A model generated the notes under the pieces. The model searched no databases, had not been told where the DNA came from, and saw nothing but the letters and a program-made list of their open reading frames with translations. A DNA stretch of 64,000 nucleotides. Origin: Prochlorococcus sp. AG-409-L14. Its GTDB lineage: Bacteria > Cyanobacteriota > Cyanobacteriia > PCC-6307 > Cyanobiaceae. Where the stretch lies: assembly GCA_003215545.1 (NCBI GenBank), contig QCKF01000001.1, positions 124,001 to 188,000 on the forward strand. The letters run 5' to 3'. Shown here in pieces: positions 30,479-41,019 of the stretch (the stretch's first letter is position 1; the number at the start of each line of letters is the position of its first letter). Made by a program: the position numbers and the translations under genes.

Positions 30479-32302
30479 TCAATAACCTCGAGGGGTTAAG
30501 AACCATCCTTCTTTATGAGTACTAGTATTATTTCCAATAATTAAAATAGTAAACATGTCTACTTCGTTAATTGGTATGGATTCCAAAGTATGCATCTGTA
30601 CCTGTTCCTGAGGTCTACCAATCTGGCGTGCTAAAACCACAGGAGTTGATCCAGGTCGATAATCAAGTAATACCGAGATAGCCTCTTTTAATTGCCAATC
30701 TCTCTTCTTTGATTGTGGGTTATATAAGCCAATTACGAAATCACCCATCGCTGCACCTATTAGCCTTTCTTTAATTCTGGTCCATGAAATCATTCGATCA
30801 CTAAGGCTAATCGTGCAAAAGTCATGCATAAGAGGAGCCCCAATTCGACTGGCCGCCATTTGCAAGGCAGAAACTCCTGGATGAACTTGAAACAAAGGGC
30901 GATCATTCTTAGGCTTTTCAAGGAGAAGTTCTAGAGCAAGTCCAGCCATGCCATATATACCGCTATCACCTGAAGAGATAAGAGCTACACGTATGCCTTG
31001 ACTTGCCAGTTCTAAAGCTTTTTCACATCTATCTTTTTCAAATGTCAACACTCCATCAATACGTGCTTGTCCAGAAGTTCTAAGTGGTTCTAAAAAGTCT
31101 AGATAATATTTATAGCCAATCCATATGGCACTGCGAGCCAGAGCTTGTTTTGCATCATGAGTCAAATAAGCCAATTCACCTGGTCCACTTCCAATAAGGT
31201 GTAACTCACCTCTTTGTGGCGCAAAAGGTACTTTTGCTTCCGCAATTGCCACTGTTAATGCACCACTCTCAAAGCTATTTTTTGGATAAAAAATAGTCTT
31301 TCTAAGCACCAATTCACCTCCATTCCCTGCTGCTAGCAATGCCGAAGCTTCAGCAACAGAAGACGTATCCATCACTTTCTTCACCACTTCAGAAGGAGAA
31401 GGTACATCAACTTCATTCAAAGCATGAGGCTTAAAAAAGCGAATTAGCCAATTCTTTTTATTTAACAAAGTAATCAGTCCAGTCTCATCTGATTTCTTGT
31501 CAATGGTTGCAATACCTACTACAGCCTCCTCTGCCAAACCTGCTGCAATTAAGGCTTCTCCCAATGACCTTTCTATAAGAGAAAAACTTGTATTTCTCTC
31601 ACATCCAACTCCTATCCAAAGAGTTGGAGGGTGCCAGCAACAAACTTCCCTATTTAATTTAGATCCAACAAAAAGTGCTCCATCTGAATCACAAGAAACA
31701 TCTCCTCTATAAAAATAAAATGTTTTCTGAGCAGACAGAGTTTCTTGCCATAAGCAAGACCCAGTTTGCTGAAAACATTTCAAATGCAATCCTTGGGACT
31801 GCTTGAACATCAATTCATTCCACTTTTTAGCTTTGCTACAACGCTTCCAACCCCAAGCTTCTCCGAAGGTATCAATAAATAATCTATCTTGAGTTCTTGC
31901 ATCTCCTGTAAGGAAGGCCTTCCCTCCTAGGTCTTCTGCAATTTGTATAGCCAAATCTTCTGCTCCTGCCTGATGACCACCTAATAAAGGGATAAGATTT
32001 AACCCTTTTGCATCAATCACCAATACAGCTGGGTCAATGTTTTTCCCTTGCAAAAGCGGTGCAACAAGTCTTACTACTGCACCTACTGCACCTACAACCA
32101 AGAAAACAGAGTCACCATGCCAATACTTTTCAAAAATTTCGGTTGCAGAATCAACAATTAAATGCTCTGGCTTATTTGCAAGGGTTGAGGCTGCTCCAAC
32201 CGTAAGAGCAATCTTGTCGACATGATTACGGTCTTGAAGGTTTTGAATAATCGGCCAAGCACTCGAGGAGAGTCCTAAGGCAATTCGCTGAGCTAGATGC
32301 AA
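30479..32302 (-). CDS. cobJ: CbiG-CobJ fusion: precorrin-3B C17-methyltransferase
   Basis: 607-aa fusion for cobalamin (pseudocobalamin in this group) synthesis. Residues about 1-345 form CbiG-type domains, with LVVGAVGAVVRLVAPLLQGKNIDPAVLVID, LLGGHQAGAEDLA and later WIGVGCERNTS. Residues about 365-607 are the SAM-dependent CobJ/CbiH methyltransferase, starting LHLIGSGPGELAYLTHDA and containing ALISSGDSGIYGMAG and VHPGVSALQMAASRIGAPLMHDF. CbiG opens the ring delta-lactone in the anaerobic pathway, so one polypeptide may do ring contraction and lactone opening. TTG start at 32302; the next upstream ATG is out of frame. Confidence 0.9.
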   Translation of the reverse strand: MHLAQRIALGLSSSAWPIIQNLQDRNHVDKIALTVGAASTLANKPEHLIVDSATEIFEKYWHGDSVFLVVGAVGAVVRLVAPLLQGKNIDPAVLVIDAKGLNLIPLLGGHQAGAEDLAIQIAEDLGGKAFLTGDARTQDRLFIDTFGEAWGWKRCSKAKKWNELMFKQSQGLHLKCFQQTGSCLWQETLSAQKTFYFYRGDVSCDSDGALFVGSKLNREVCCWHPPTLWIGVGCERNTSFSLIERSLGEALIAAGLAEEAVVGIATIDKKSDETGLITLLNKKNWLIRFFKPHALNEVDVPSPSEVVKKVMDTSSVAEASALLAAGNGGELVLRKTIFYPKNSFESGALTVAIAEAKVPFAPQRGELHLIGSGPGELAYLTHDAKQALARSAIWIGYKYYLDFLEPLRTSGQARIDGVLTFEKDRCEKALELASQGIRVALISSGDSGIYGMAGLALELLLEKPKNDRPLFQVHPGVSALQMAASRIGAPLMHDFCTISLSDRMISWTRIKERLIGAAMGDFVIGLYNPQSKKRDWQLKEAISVLLDYRPGSTPVVLARQIGRPQEQVQMHTLESIPINEVDMFTILIIGNNTSTHKEGWFLTPRGY

Positions 32303-32828
32303 GGCATAAATAATGCGAAGGAACGTTTTTAAGAAAGAATTCTGATCCTCTTGTCGTAGTTAGAACCTTCTATTAAAAAATACTCTGCTCATAAGCAATC
32401 TTGCAAAAAAAACTAAAAAGCTAGGGAACTTAAGAGTCAATCTGAACAATAAATGAGTGTTCAATTCTCTGAAAAGACATACTCGGGCGATACCTGGGAA
32501 AGTCACATATGAAATAACGTAACTTGCCATTGACAATTTCCACTTTTTAATCATTGGCAATAAAAGAAGGGTGTTGTGCTGCTGGATAGAACATTTGTTA
32601 CTTGCATCAGTAGTAACTGGCTCTCGGACTTATCATTTATATAGTTGGCCTTTAACTAGGTCCGCATAAGACCAATGTCAGCAATGGGCTAGTCCCAATG
32701 TAGGCATGGCTCAGGAGACCGATCAACCTACCAAAGTTGGCTTTATTCCTGAAAACTTCCATACCTTCGGGTATGGCACATGGGTGGAAAACCACCTCGA
32801 TCCCTCCGATCCCTCGAGGAACCTCTCG
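32303..32828. other. intergenic and psaA 5' region
   Basis: 526 bp between divergent cobJ and psaA. No convincing gene. It should contain the psaA-psaB promoter and a long leader; TATATAGT near 32638-32645 is a possible -10 element, low confidence. From ATG 32706 the frame is open into psaA for 41 codons, discussed separately. Confidence 0.4.
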
Positions 32829-35087
32829 ATGACCATTAGCCCACCAGAGCGTGGAAGGAAAGATCAGGCCGTATTTGATCAGCCTGTTGACAGAGACAAC
32901 TCTCCTGTCGACTATGAAAAGCTCGGCAAGCCTGGTCATTTCTCTAGCAAACTTTCCAAAGGTCCAAAAACTACAACTTGGATTTGGAATCTCCACGCTG
33001 ATGCTCACGACTTCGATACGCATTTAGGTGATCTCGAAGAGACAAGCCGAAAGATCTTCTCGGCCCACTTCGGACACCTTGCGATCGTCTTTATCTGGCT
33101 CAGCGGCGCCTTCTTCCACGGAGCCCGATTCTCTAACTATTCCGGCTGGCTAGCAGATCCAACGCACGTGAAACCAAGTGCTCAGGTTCTTTGGCCAATA
33201 GTTGGTCAAGAAGTTATGAACGGCGATGTGGGGGCTGGCTTCCATGGCCTTCAAATCACTTCAGGCATTTTCCAAATGTGGAGATCCTGGGGCATAACTA
33301 ATGAGGCACAACTAATGGCTTTGGCCATTGGTGCTGTTGTAATGGCAGCCCTCATGCTCCATGGAGGCATTTACCACTATCACAAAACGGCTCCGAAGCT
33401 CGAATGGTTCCAGAAAATTGAGCCAATGCTTCAGCACCATCAGATTGTTCTGATTGGTTTAGGTTCTATTGCCTGGGCAGGCCACCTTATACACATAGGT
33501 GCTCCAACAGCTGCATTATTAGATGCAATTGATGCCGGCAAGCCTCTCGTTATTGATGGGGTAACCATTGCTAGCGCTGCAGATGTTCCAACCACAACAC
33601 TTTGTAGTCCTGCTGTTGCGAGCCAGATCTTCCCAAGTCTGGATGGTCGAACAGTTGAAAACTTCTTTACTCTTAACTGGTGGGCATTCAGCGATATCCT
33701 CACCAATAAAGGGGGCCTAAATCCTGTAACAGGAAGCCTTTGGATGACAGACATCTCCCACCACCATCTGGCTTGGGGAGTTTTCGCCATCTTTGGTGGT
33801 CACATGTGGGGCAACGCCGTCCATGGGGTTGGCCACAAAATGAAGGACATTATGGATAACCACAAAGGTGATCCACTCCTTTTCCCTGCACCAAAAGGAC
33901 ATGAAGGAATCTTTGAATTCCTTAGCAATAGCTGGCATGCCCAACTAGCAATCAACCTTGCAATGGTTGGATCAGGGAGCATTGTTGTTGCGCACCACCA
34001 ATATGCGCTACCTGCTTATCCATATATTTCCCTTGATCATCCAACTGTTTTAGGACTATTCACTCACCACATGTGGATAGGCGGATTAATGATTTGTGGT
34101 GCTGCTGCTCATGCAGGCATCGCAATGATCCGTGATTACGATCCAGCAATTCATATTGACAACGTTTTAGATCGCATCCTTAAAGCTAGAGATGCAATCA
34201 TTAGCCACCTCAACTGGGTTTGCATGTGGCTTGGCTTCCATAGCTTTGGTCTTTACATCCATAACGATGTAATGCGAGCACTTGGACGCCCACAAGATAT
34301 GTTCAGTGATACAGGAATTCAACTGCAGCCATTTTTAGCTCAGTGGGTTCAAAATCTCTGGAATGGATCCGTAGGATCTGCAGAACTTGTTGGTGCGGGA
34401 AACCTGCCAGGTGCAGTTAGTGATGCTTTCTCAATTCCACTTGGTACAGCTGACTTGATGATTCATCATGTTCATGCTTTTACCATCCACGTCACTTTGC
34501 TGATCCTTCTAAAAGGTGTTCTATATGCAAGAAGTTCTCGACTAATTCCAGACAAAGCCAATCTAGGGTTCCGTTTCTCTTGCGACGGGCCTGGACGTGG
34601 AGGTACATGCCAAGTTTCTTCTTGGGACCATGTATTCCTAGGTCTTTTCTGGATGTACAACGGTATCTCAGTTGTCATTTTCTACTTCTCTTGGAAGATG
34701 CAAAGTGATGTTTGGGGTTTAACCGGTGGCAACTTTGCTCAAAGCTCAATCACAATTAATGGTTGGCTACGTGACTTCTTATGGGCACAATCATCACAGG
34801 TTTTAACTGGCTACGGTAATTCCAATGCTGGTTATAGCTTGTTGTTCTTAGGTGCTCACTTCATATGGGCATTCAGCCTAATGTTCCTGTTCACTGGCCG
34901 TGGCTACTGGCAGGAGTTATTTGAGTCCATACTATGGGCCCATAACAAGCTGAAGCTTGCTCCAACCATCCAGCCTCGGGCTCTTTCTATAACCCAAGGC
35001 CGTGCAGTGGGTGTAACCCACTTCCTCCTAGGCGGAATAGTAACCACCTGGGCTTTCTTCCACGCCCGCCTTATTGGGCTCGGCTGA
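32829..35087 (+). CDS. psaA: photosystem I P700 chlorophyll a apoprotein A1
   Basis: PsaA forms the PSI core heterodimer with PsaB, binding P700, antenna chlorophylls and half of the F_X cluster. I start it at ATG 32829 (MTISPPERG), preceded at suitable distance by GAGGA; this gives 752 aa, normal for the family. The frame also opens at ATG 32706. Eleven transmembrane helices rich in His ligands are expected and visible as repeated HH and HLAW-type segments. The F_X loop [10 protein letters not shown] is intact (about nt 34582-34611). It is followed 22 bp later by psaB. Confidence 0.97.
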   Translation: MTISPPERGRKDQAVFDQPVDRDNSPVDYEKLGKPGHFSSKLSKGPKTTTWIWNLHADAHDFDTHLGDLEETSRKIFSAHFGHLAIVFIWLSGAFFHGARFSNYSGWLADPTHVKPSAQVLWPIVGQEVMNGDVGAGFHGLQITSGIFQMWRSWGITNEAQLMALAIGAVVMAALMLHGGIYHYHKTAPKLEWFQKIEPMLQHHQIVLIGLGSIAWAGHLIHIGAPTAALLDAIDAGKPLVIDGVTIASAADVPTTTLCSPAVASQIFPSLDGRTVENFFTLNWWAFSDILTNKGGLNPVTGSLWMTDISHHHLAWGVFAIFGGHMWGNAVHGVGHKMKDIMDNHKGDPLLFPAPKGHEGIFEFLSNSWHAQLAINLAMVGSGSIVVAHHQYALPAYPYISLDHPTVLGLFTHHMWIGGLMICGAAAHAGIAMIRDYDPAIHIDNVLDRILKARDAIISHLNWVCMWLGFHSFGLYIHNDVMRALGRPQDMFSDTGIQLQPFLAQWVQNLWNGSVGSAELVGAGNLPGAVSDAFSIPLGTADLMIHHVHAFTIHVTLLILLKGVLYARSSRLIPDKANLGFRFSCDGPGRGGTCQVSSWDHVFLGLFWMYNGISVVIFYFSWKMQSDVWGLTGGNFAQSSITINGWLRDFLWAQSSQVLTGYGNSNAGYSLLFLGAHFIWAFSLMFLFTGRGYWQELFESILWAHNKLKLAPTIQPRALSITQGRAVGVTHFLLGGIVTTWAFFHARLIGLG

Positions 35088-35109
35088 CCTCTCCTGACCT
35101 TATCCCCAC

Positions 35110-37338
35110 ATGGCAACGAAATTTCCTTCGTTTAGTCAGGGTCTGGCACAGGACCCTACAACCCGTCGTATTTGGTACGGCATTGCCACGGCTCACGATT
35201 TTGAGAGCCATGACGGAATGACAGAAGAGCTTCTTTATCAGAAGCTCTTCTCCACTCACTTTGGCCATCTAGCAATCATTGGCCTTTGGGTTGCAGGCAA
35301 CCTGTTCCATATCGCCTGGCAGGGCAACTTCGAGCAGTGGGTCACCGACCCTCTTCATGTTCGCCCTATAGCTCACGCAATCTGGGATCCTCACTTTGGT
35401 CAAGGCATCACAGATGCAATGACTCAAGCGGGTGCTAATGGCCCAGTAAACATTGCCTATTCCGGTCTTTACCACTGGTGGTACACAATCGGAATGAGAA
35501 CCAATGTTCAGCTATATCAAGGTGCAATTTTTATAAACATCCTTGTTTGCTGGCTACTTTTTGCAGGCTGGTTACATTTACAGCCTAAATTCCGTCCTTC
35601 CTTAGCTTGGTTTAAAAACGCTGAAGCACAACTGAACCACCACTTAGCTGTGTTGTTCGGTTTCAGCAGTATTGCTTGGACAGGTCACCTTGTTCACGTA
35701 GCGATTCCTGAATCTCGTGGTCAACATGTTGGCTGGGACAACTGGTTAACTGTTCTTCCCCATCCAGATGGTCTCGTACCATTTTTCACTGGCAACTGGG
35801 GTGCATATGCACAGAATCCAGATTCGTTAGATGCTGTTTTTGGAACATCCCAAGGTGCAGGAACAGCCATTTTCACCTTCATGGGTGGATTACAACCAGA
35901 TAGCGGCGCTCTTTGGCTAACAGATATTGCCCATCACCACGTGGCAATTGGTGTGATGTTCATAGTTGCTGGTCATATGTACCGCAACACATTTGGAATA
36001 GGTCACACACTTAAGGAAATCACAGAAGCGCACAACACATCTCATCCCAACGATCCTCATAAAGGCCATTTCGGCATCAATCACAATGGGATCTATGAGA
36101 CTGTAAATAACTCGCTGCATTTCCAACTTGGCCTAGCCTTAGCCTCTCTTGGAACAGCAGCAAGCTTGGTAGCCCATCACATGGGAGCTCTACCTTCCTA
36201 TGCATATATTGCACAGGACTACACAACCCAAGCCGCTCTATATACACACCATCAATACATAGCAATCCTATTGATGTGTGGAGCTTTCTCACATGGCGCT
36301 ATTTTCTTTATTAGGGATTACGATCCTGAGCTAAATAAAGACAATGTATTAGCAAGAGTTTTAGGCACCAAAGAAGCTCTTATAAGTCATCTGAGCTGGG
36401 TTTGCATGCTTCTTGGATTCCATACCCTTGGACTTTATGTACACAATGATGTATGCGTTGCCTTTGGTACTCCAGAGAAGCAGATTCTAATTGAACCTGT
36501 ATTTGCTCAGTTTATCCAAGCAGCAAGTGGAAAGGTGATGTATGGGTTTGATGCACTGTTGGCCAATACCTCTAGTGCTGCAACCTTGGCTTCTGCTCAG
36601 GTCCCCGGTAATCACTACTGGATGGATATGATCAATCGTCAAGATGCTCTTACTAATTTTGTCCCAATTGGTCCAGCTGACTTCTTGGTTCATCACGGTA
36701 TTGCACTTGGTATCCATACAACTGCCCTAATACTTATTAAGGGTGCTTTAGATGCAAGGGGTTCAAAACTTATTCCTGATAAAAAGGACTTTGGCTACTC
36801 CTTCCCTTGTGATGGGCCAGGACGTGGAGGTACATGTGATGTATCTGCATGGGATGCCACATACATGGCACTTTTCTGGGCAGTAAACACTATTGCTTGG
36901 GTTCAGTTCTACTGGCACTGGAAACACCTTGCCATTTGGCAAGGCAACCTTGCTCAATTTAATGAATCAGGTACTTACTTGATGGGATGGTTCAGAGATT
37001 ATCTCTGGCTTAATAGCGCACAGCTTATTAATGGCTACAACCCATTTGGAGTAAATGCTCTTTCTGTTTGGGCTTGGATGTTCCTCTTTGGACATCTGAT
37101 CTGGGCGACAGGATTTATGTTCCTAATCTCCTGGAGAGGGTACTGGCAAGAACTTATAGAAACTTTAGTTTGGGCACATCAACGCACACCTATTGCGAAC
37201 CTTATTGGATGGAGAGATAAGCCAGTGGCTCTTTCCATTGTTCAAGCTCGTTTAGTAGGTGTTGCTCACTTTGTGATTGGAACAGCTGTAACTTATGCAG
37301 CCTTTGTAATAGGATCTACTGCCGGCAAGTTCGGATAA
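35110..37338 (+). CDS. psaB: photosystem I P700 chlorophyll a apoprotein A2
   Basis: 742-aa partner of PsaA in the thylakoid membrane. It starts [24 protein letters not shown], typical of PsaB. It carries the same F_X loop [10 protein letters not shown] (near nt 36814-36843), which supplies the other two cysteine ligands of the 4Fe-4S cluster. Multiple His-containing transmembrane helices and the conserved RGYWQELIE near the C-terminus follow. Start ATG. It is co-transcribed with psaA and followed by a strong terminator. Confidence 0.98.
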   Translation: MATKFPSFSQGLAQDPTTRRIWYGIATAHDFESHDGMTEELLYQKLFSTHFGHLAIIGLWVAGNLFHIAWQGNFEQWVTDPLHVRPIAHAIWDPHFGQGITDAMTQAGANGPVNIAYSGLYHWWYTIGMRTNVQLYQGAIFINILVCWLLFAGWLHLQPKFRPSLAWFKNAEAQLNHHLAVLFGFSSIAWTGHLVHVAIPESRGQHVGWDNWLTVLPHPDGLVPFFTGNWGAYAQNPDSLDAVFGTSQGAGTAIFTFMGGLQPDSGALWLTDIAHHHVAIGVMFIVAGHMYRNTFGIGHTLKEITEAHNTSHPNDPHKGHFGINHNGIYETVNNSLHFQLGLALASLGTAASLVAHHMGALPSYAYIAQDYTTQAALYTHHQYIAILLMCGAFSHGAIFFIRDYDPELNKDNVLARVLGTKEALISHLSWVCMLLGFHTLGLYVHNDVCVAFGTPEKQILIEPVFAQFIQAASGKVMYGFDALLANTSSAATLASAQVPGNHYWMDMINRQDALTNFVPIGPADFLVHHGIALGIHTTALILIKGALDARGSKLIPDKKDFGYSFPCDGPGRGGTCDVSAWDATYMALFWAVNTIAWVQFYWHWKHLAIWQGNLAQFNESGTYLMGWFRDYLWLNSAQLINGYNPFGVNALSVWAWMFLFGHLIWATGFMFLISWRGYWQELIETLVWAHQRTPIANLIGWRDKPVALSIVQARLVGVAHFVIGTAVTYAAFVIGSTAGKFG

Positions 37339-37385
37339 AAGGGTCCTAAACAAATGATTTAATTCCTTCTCAAGTAAAAAAGTAA

Positions 37386-37416
37386 GCCGTCAGTGACTAA
37401 CACTGACGGCTTTTTT
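37386..37416 (+). terminator. psaAB terminator
   Basis: Perfect 10-bp stem, 37386-37395 with 37401-37410 (GCCGTCAGTG/CACTGACGGC), loop ACTAA, followed by six T residues at 37411-37416. Located 47 bp after the psaB stop. Confidence 0.93.
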
Positions 37417-37584
37417 ATTACCAATTCAAGTAAGCCTTTAAGTAGGATAATACTTTCGAAAAAAGTAAAAACTAAATCTACCTAGAAAAACCACCTTCAA
37501 ATCCATCATCTAAAACAATATCCAAATAAGCAGATGATTGTTGTGGGATCAGTATCTTTTAAAACGAATCAAAACCTATGTCTT

Positions 37585-37752
37585 CTATTTAACTTCTGCC
37601 GAAAGAATTTTAAGAATCCGGTTCCATGTTGTGGGCCATTTCCACCTAAATAAGACTGCAAGTATTATAAGTAAAGAAATACCCTCTATCGGATGATTAA
37701 TATTTGACAAGCTAGGCAAAATTTGTTCTGAAGGAGCTAAGGTTGAGTACAT
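37585..37752 (-). CDS. candidate 55-aa single-pass membrane peptide
   Basis: ATG at 37750-37752 opens 55 codons ending TAG. The predicted peptide has a polar N-terminus (MYSTLAPSEQ), one hydrophobic segment (ISLLIILAVLF, about 30-40) and a Trp/Arg/Lys-rich cytoplasmic-type tail (RWKWPTTWNRILK). This is the layout of small photosystem or thylakoid subunits. It is not PsaI or PsaM by sequence. No clear Shine-Dalgarno. It lies between psaB and psaL beyond a strong bidirectional terminator, so it would need its own promoter; TAATAT near 37832-37837 (minus strand) is a weak candidate. It may be a chance frame. Confidence 0.35.
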   Translation of the reverse strand: MYSTLAPSEQILPSLSNINHPIEGISLLIILAVLFRWKWPTTWNRILKILSAEVK

Positions 37753-37854
37753 AATTGATTTCAAATTAAAAAGAGCAATGCATATTTTCCTTACCTAACT
37801 AGATAGTGACAAGAAACAGATCCGAAGGCCATATTAGATTAATTATTTAGTTGC

Positions 37855-37890
37855 AAAAAAACTGGGGCATATAAATGCCCCAGTTTTTTT
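37855..37890. terminator. bidirectional terminator downstream of psaL
   Basis: Stem 37861-37870 with 37875-37884 (ACTGGGGCAT/ATGCCCCAGT), loop ATAA, flanked by A residues at 37855-37860 and T residues at 37884-37890. It therefore works on either strand. It terminates the psaI-psaL transcript arriving from the right. Confidence 0.92.
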
Positions 37891-37932
37891 GTGTTCAAAT
37901 TCAAAAAATAGAAACTATGAAAAGCTTATTTG

Positions 37933-38496
37933 TCAGCCTCCAACCCAAATACCTTTAATCAAAGGCATAATTGTATCTAAATGCAGTGTTCCGCAAAGTA
38001 ACCAAGCGAAAACGCATCCACCACATCCTCCTAGCCAGAATCCACTAGTAAAGTCAGCCCAACCAATTTTGGTAAACAAATCAGCAGGTGGATTATTGAT
38101 TGTGCAATCTGCTGGTTGAACATTAGGCCCTTGACCTGGAGAGTTATATAGGACCAATAAAGCAGTAAGAATATGCACAGCTCCTATAGAGCCAAGCAAT
38201 CCCGCAGTCAAAGCAAAGTCCGTATTCCTCAATGGGCCAGTCATGGTGTATGGCCCATACAAAAGGTACCCAAAGGCAGCACCTACTTCTAGACCTCGGA
38301 AGTTTGGAGACAAACCTTCGCGATAAAAAGGAAGGTTGTTCAAGAATGCCTTGGTGAAATAACCACTGTTCACAGGTGTAGATAGATTTCCTACACAAGG
38401 ATCAGAAACTGGCGTGACGGCCCATTCACTTTGAATTTCTGATCGATACGAATCGTCTAGTTTTTTGGGCCCAAGGAAAAGGTTCTCTTCAGTCAT
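37933..38496 (-). CDS. psaL: photosystem I subunit XI
   Basis: PsaL holds PSI trimers together. The 187-aa protein has the stromal N-terminal part [43 protein letters not shown], with the family ligand region. Hydrophobic segments follow: [21 protein letters not shown] and, after [23 protein letters not shown], a short tail. Slightly longer than plastid forms at the N-terminus, common in this genus. ATG start. It follows psaI by 43 bp on the minus strand, forming psaI-psaL, and ends before a bidirectional terminator. Confidence 0.97.
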   Translation of the reverse strand: MTEENLFLGPKKLDDSYRSEIQSEWAVTPVSDPCVGNLSTPVNSGYFTKAFLNNLPFYREGLSPNFRGLEVGAAFGYLLYGPYTMTGPLRNTDFALTAGLLGSIGAVHILTALLVLYNSPGQGPNVQPADCTINNPPADLFTKIGWADFTSGFWLGGCGGCVFAWLLCGTLHLDTIMPLIKGIWVGG

Positions 38497-38539
38497 TTTT
38501 TTAGGAATAGCAGGTTTCTTAATGAAGGGAAAACACTAT

Positions 38540-38656
38540 TTAATCTGTTGATGTGATGTATCGACCCACTAGGACGATGAATACAGCTGGGGCCATAATC
38601 CCAATGAGTGGCACAAATACTGCTGGCAACCAAGTTGCGGCAAATTCACTAGTCAT
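38540..38656 (-). CDS. psaI: photosystem I subunit VIII
   Basis: 38-aa single-pass thylakoid peptide, starting MTSEFAATWLPAVFVPLIG and ending VLVGRYITSTD. The Trp-Leu-Pro then VPL pattern and one transmembrane helix match PsaI, which stabilises PsaL in the PSI trimer. Position directly ahead of psaL supports the call. It is short enough to be missed by length-filtered gene finding. Confidence 0.9.
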   Translation of the reverse strand: MTSEFAATWLPAVFVPLIGIMAPAVFIVLVGRYITSTD

Positions 38657-38796
38657 GGCACATGCCAATAGTTCCATCGCTACTCTAGAGAGTGCATTCG
38701 TCCTCTTCCCACTTAAAGCCCTCTGGTGACATAAAAGTTCAATCCAATACGTCGGATTGCATCATCTATCAACCTGCATCAATCAACTCATTCCTT

Positions 38797-39285
38797 ATGA
38801 ACCAACTCTTCGCAGCAACTGCTGCCTTATTGATAGCAGCCTTTTTTTGGGGTCGTGGGCGCAAACCTGGAAACAGCGCTTTATTCAATTACACAGGCGC
38901 CAACACCTACAGCAAATGGCTCGGGAATGACAAAGTATCTGTTTCACAGTTCCATAAAGATCCTCATAAAAACTCATTTCTATTTTTAAATCCAATAGAA
39001 AATCAATGGAAAGGCCCTATCAACACTCAAGAGCGTCTTGAATTGCAAAAACATCTCAAAAACTCAATTAAAGGTAGTCCAGAGCAAAGGTTAGAAGCTG
39101 TAAAAATTGCAAGCTTATGGGGGCATTCTTCTGTATTAGAAATTCTTCGAAGAGGTCTTAGAGATTCTGATAATCGAGTGGTTGCTATAGCTGCAGCTGG
39201 CTTGGGAAAGAAAAAAGGTACCTTTTTGAAGGTTCCATCTCAGGAGACTCGACGGCCACCGCGCAATGTCTCTCGGATGCGATAA
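38797..39285 (+). CDS. membrane-anchored HEAT-repeat-like protein
   Basis: 162 aa from ATG 38797; the open frame reaches back to 38692, but the upstream residues are low in family character. One N-terminal transmembrane helix (MNQLFAATAALLIAAFF) is followed by a basic segment, a variable middle, and a helical C-terminal part (SPEQRLEAVKIASLWGHSSVLEILRRGLRDSDNRVVAIAAAGLGK). The last part resembles one to two HEAT/PBS-lyase-like repeats. Function is unknown; HEAT proteins in cyanobacteria often scaffold complexes. Its last 46 bp overlap the convergent glycosyltransferase gene. Confidence 0.7.
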   Translation: MNQLFAATAALLIAAFFWGRGRKPGNSALFNYTGANTYSKWLGNDKVSVSQFHKDPHKNSFLFLNPIENQWKGPINTQERLELQKHLKNSIKGSPEQRLEAVKIASLWGHSSVLEILRRGLRDSDNRVVAIAAAGLGKKKGTFLKVPSQETRRPPRNVSRMR

Positions 39286-40205
39286 ATTGGACGACCCTGA
39301 CTTTCATGATATGTGCGAATCTGAAGTTCACCTAATAGTCCAAAACAAAACAGCTGAACACCTGCTACTCCTGTAACCAAAGCCAATGTAAACAAAGGTC
39401 TATTACCTATATCTTCCCCAAGCAATTTAAGTATCAATAAATAGAAGCTAGTACACAAACTTGCTGCAATTGCAAGGATTCCTCCAAATCCGAATACATA
39501 CATTGGTCTAGTTAAAAACCGATTCATAAACCAAACGGTCAATAAATCCATTAAAACTCTAAATGTACGGTCTATTCCGTATTTGCTATTCCCATATTTA
39601 CGTGTCCTATGATTGACCTTTATCTCAGTAATCTTTGCACCCTCAATATTAGCAAGGACAGGTAAGAACCTATGCAGTTCTCCATAAAGTCTCATGTCAG
39701 ACAATACTTCTCTCCTATAGGCCTTAAGTGAGCAGCCGTAATCATGCAAATGAATTCCAGTAACTAAACCAATTAATTTATTTGCAATTCTTGATGGCAA
39801 TTTTCTTTGCAACTTTGCATCTTTTCTCTTATAGCGCCAACCACTTACAAGGTCATAGCCCTCCCTTAATTTATTGATTAAAGCAGGTATATCTGCAGGA
39901 TCATTTTGCAAATCACCGTCAAGGCTAACAATCAACTTTCCTCTTGCAATATCAAATCCTGCAGCCATTGCAGCGGTTTGTCCATAATTTTTTCTAAGCA
40001 AAACGCAGACCAACTCTTTAACTTCTGCACTTAATTTTGCTAAGACCTTGGCACTGCTATCCAAAGAGCCATCATTAACCAGCACTAACTCAAAACTTTC
40101 ACCAGTTGGTCGCAAAGCCTTCAGGAGCTGGTCAACTAGTTGTGGCAAACTTTCTTCCTCGTTATAGACTGGGACAACAACTGAAATATCTAGGCTCGAA
40201 TTCAT
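39240..40205 (-). CDS. family 2 glycosyltransferase, GtrB/DPM-like, membrane bound
   Basis: 321-aa GT-A fold transferase. The start reads SVVVPVYNEEESLPQLVDQL, followed by NDGSLDSS and the metal-binding LDGDLQNDP (DxD-like, about 96-104), then GCSLKAYRREV. The C-terminus has two transmembrane helices (about 232-255 and 270-292). This layout matches polyprenyl-phosphate glycosyltransferases (DPM1/GtrB/CsbB-like), which charge undecaprenyl phosphate with a sugar for transfer across the membrane. The sugar is unknown. It sits beside envelope-related genes (NlpC/P60, serine hydrolase). Confidence 0.87.
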   Translation of the reverse strand: MNSSLDISVVVPVYNEEESLPQLVDQLLKALRPTGESFELVLVNDGSLDSSAKVLAKLSAEVKELVCVLLRKNYGQTAAMAAGFDIARGKLIVSLDGDLQNDPADIPALINKLREGYDLVSGWRYKRKDAKLQRKLPSRIANKLIGLVTGIHLHDYGCSLKAYRREVLSDMRLYGELHRFLPVLANIEGAKITEIKVNHRTRKYGNSKYGIDRTFRVLMDLLTVWFMNRFLTRPMYVFGFGGILAIAASLCTSFYLLILKLLGEDIGNRPLFTLALVTGVAGVQLFCFGLLGELQIRTYHESQGRPIYRIRETLRGGRRVS

Positions 40206-40243
40206 CTTCTTTGGATTATTTCTTACTCACTTTATAACAAAAA

Positions 40244-41002
40244 CTATAACAAAGTACTTCCATCATGGCATTTACATACTCTTCCAATTCCCCTGAAGAG
40301 GGATCTGTAATGCAAACCGACAGAATCTCCTAAACGAGGGTAGAGATCATCAAGCTTAATCCCATTGTTACCATCATCCTTTCCTGAACTATGCCAATAA
40401 GAACCCGAACCCATATAGATACCTACATGATTACATTTCTCAGAAGAACCAAAAAATAGAAGATCTCCTGGCCTAAATAAATAGATTTGATCTAATCCCA
40501 ATGACAAAGGTTGACAAAATCTTTCCTGCTGATATGCATCACGAGGTAGCCATATTTCTTGACTAGCAAATGCTGTCTGAACGAGTCCGGAACAGTCATA
40601 ATTTGGCCCCAATGTTCCACCCCAAAGATATTGATTAGGCTGATTCGAAGCATTCCTAACCCAACTTAAAACTTGTGGAATTAACCTATTTATTTCATCA
40701 CTGGTCTTTAAAATAGGCTCCCATGAACTAATACATATAGCGTTATGAAGAACATCTTTAAAATCGAGCCAGCATATATAGCCATCTTCCATTAATTTAA
40801 CTTTTATACGTGCTAAGACCTTTCTATTTGCCAAAGTGTCCGAATCACGGTCAATCTTTAACTGAAAAGAACGGCCACACAAAGCCTGAGTGACAAGTTC
40901 ATCCCCTTTGGGACCAGAGAAGCCACTAACACCAATTTTTAACCTCCAGAAACTATCAGGGAGCATAAGGTTTCTGGCAAATAAAGCACCTTCATTCAAC
41001 AT
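40244..41002 (-). CDS. NlpC/P60 family cell-wall hydrolase
   Basis: 252-aa cysteine peptidase of the NlpC/P60 type, probably cleaving peptidoglycan stem peptides. The N-terminal part (about 1-115) is consistent with SH3-like wall-binding domains. The catalytic domain shows NQYLWGGTLGPNYDCSGLVQTAF with the nucleophilic Cys, then FRPGDLLFFGSSEKCNHVGIYMGSGSYWHSSGKDDG with the catalytic His and a third polar residue. No signal peptide is obvious. ATG start. It is divergent from the serine hydrolase gene with starts close together or overlapping. Confidence 0.87.
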   Translation of the reverse strand: MLNEGALFARNLMLPDSFWRLKIGVSGFSGPKGDELVTQALCGRSFQLKIDRDSDTLANRKVLARIKVKLMEDGYICWLDFKDVLHNAICISSWEPILKTSDEINRLIPQVLSWVRNASNQPNQYLWGGTLGPNYDCSGLVQTAFASQEIWLPRDAYQQERFCQPLSLGLDQIYLFRPGDLLFFGSSEKCNHVGIYMGSGSYWHSSGKDDGNNGIKLDDLYPRLGDSVGLHYRSLFRGIGRVCKCHDGSTLL

Positions 41003-41019
41003 TGGATAAATTTAGTCCC

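Noticed and set aside
32829-37338. psaA/psaB sequence similarity as a recent tandem duplication
   Set aside because: The two are the ancient heterodimer pair with distinct sequences and shared F_X loop; no evidence of recent duplication.
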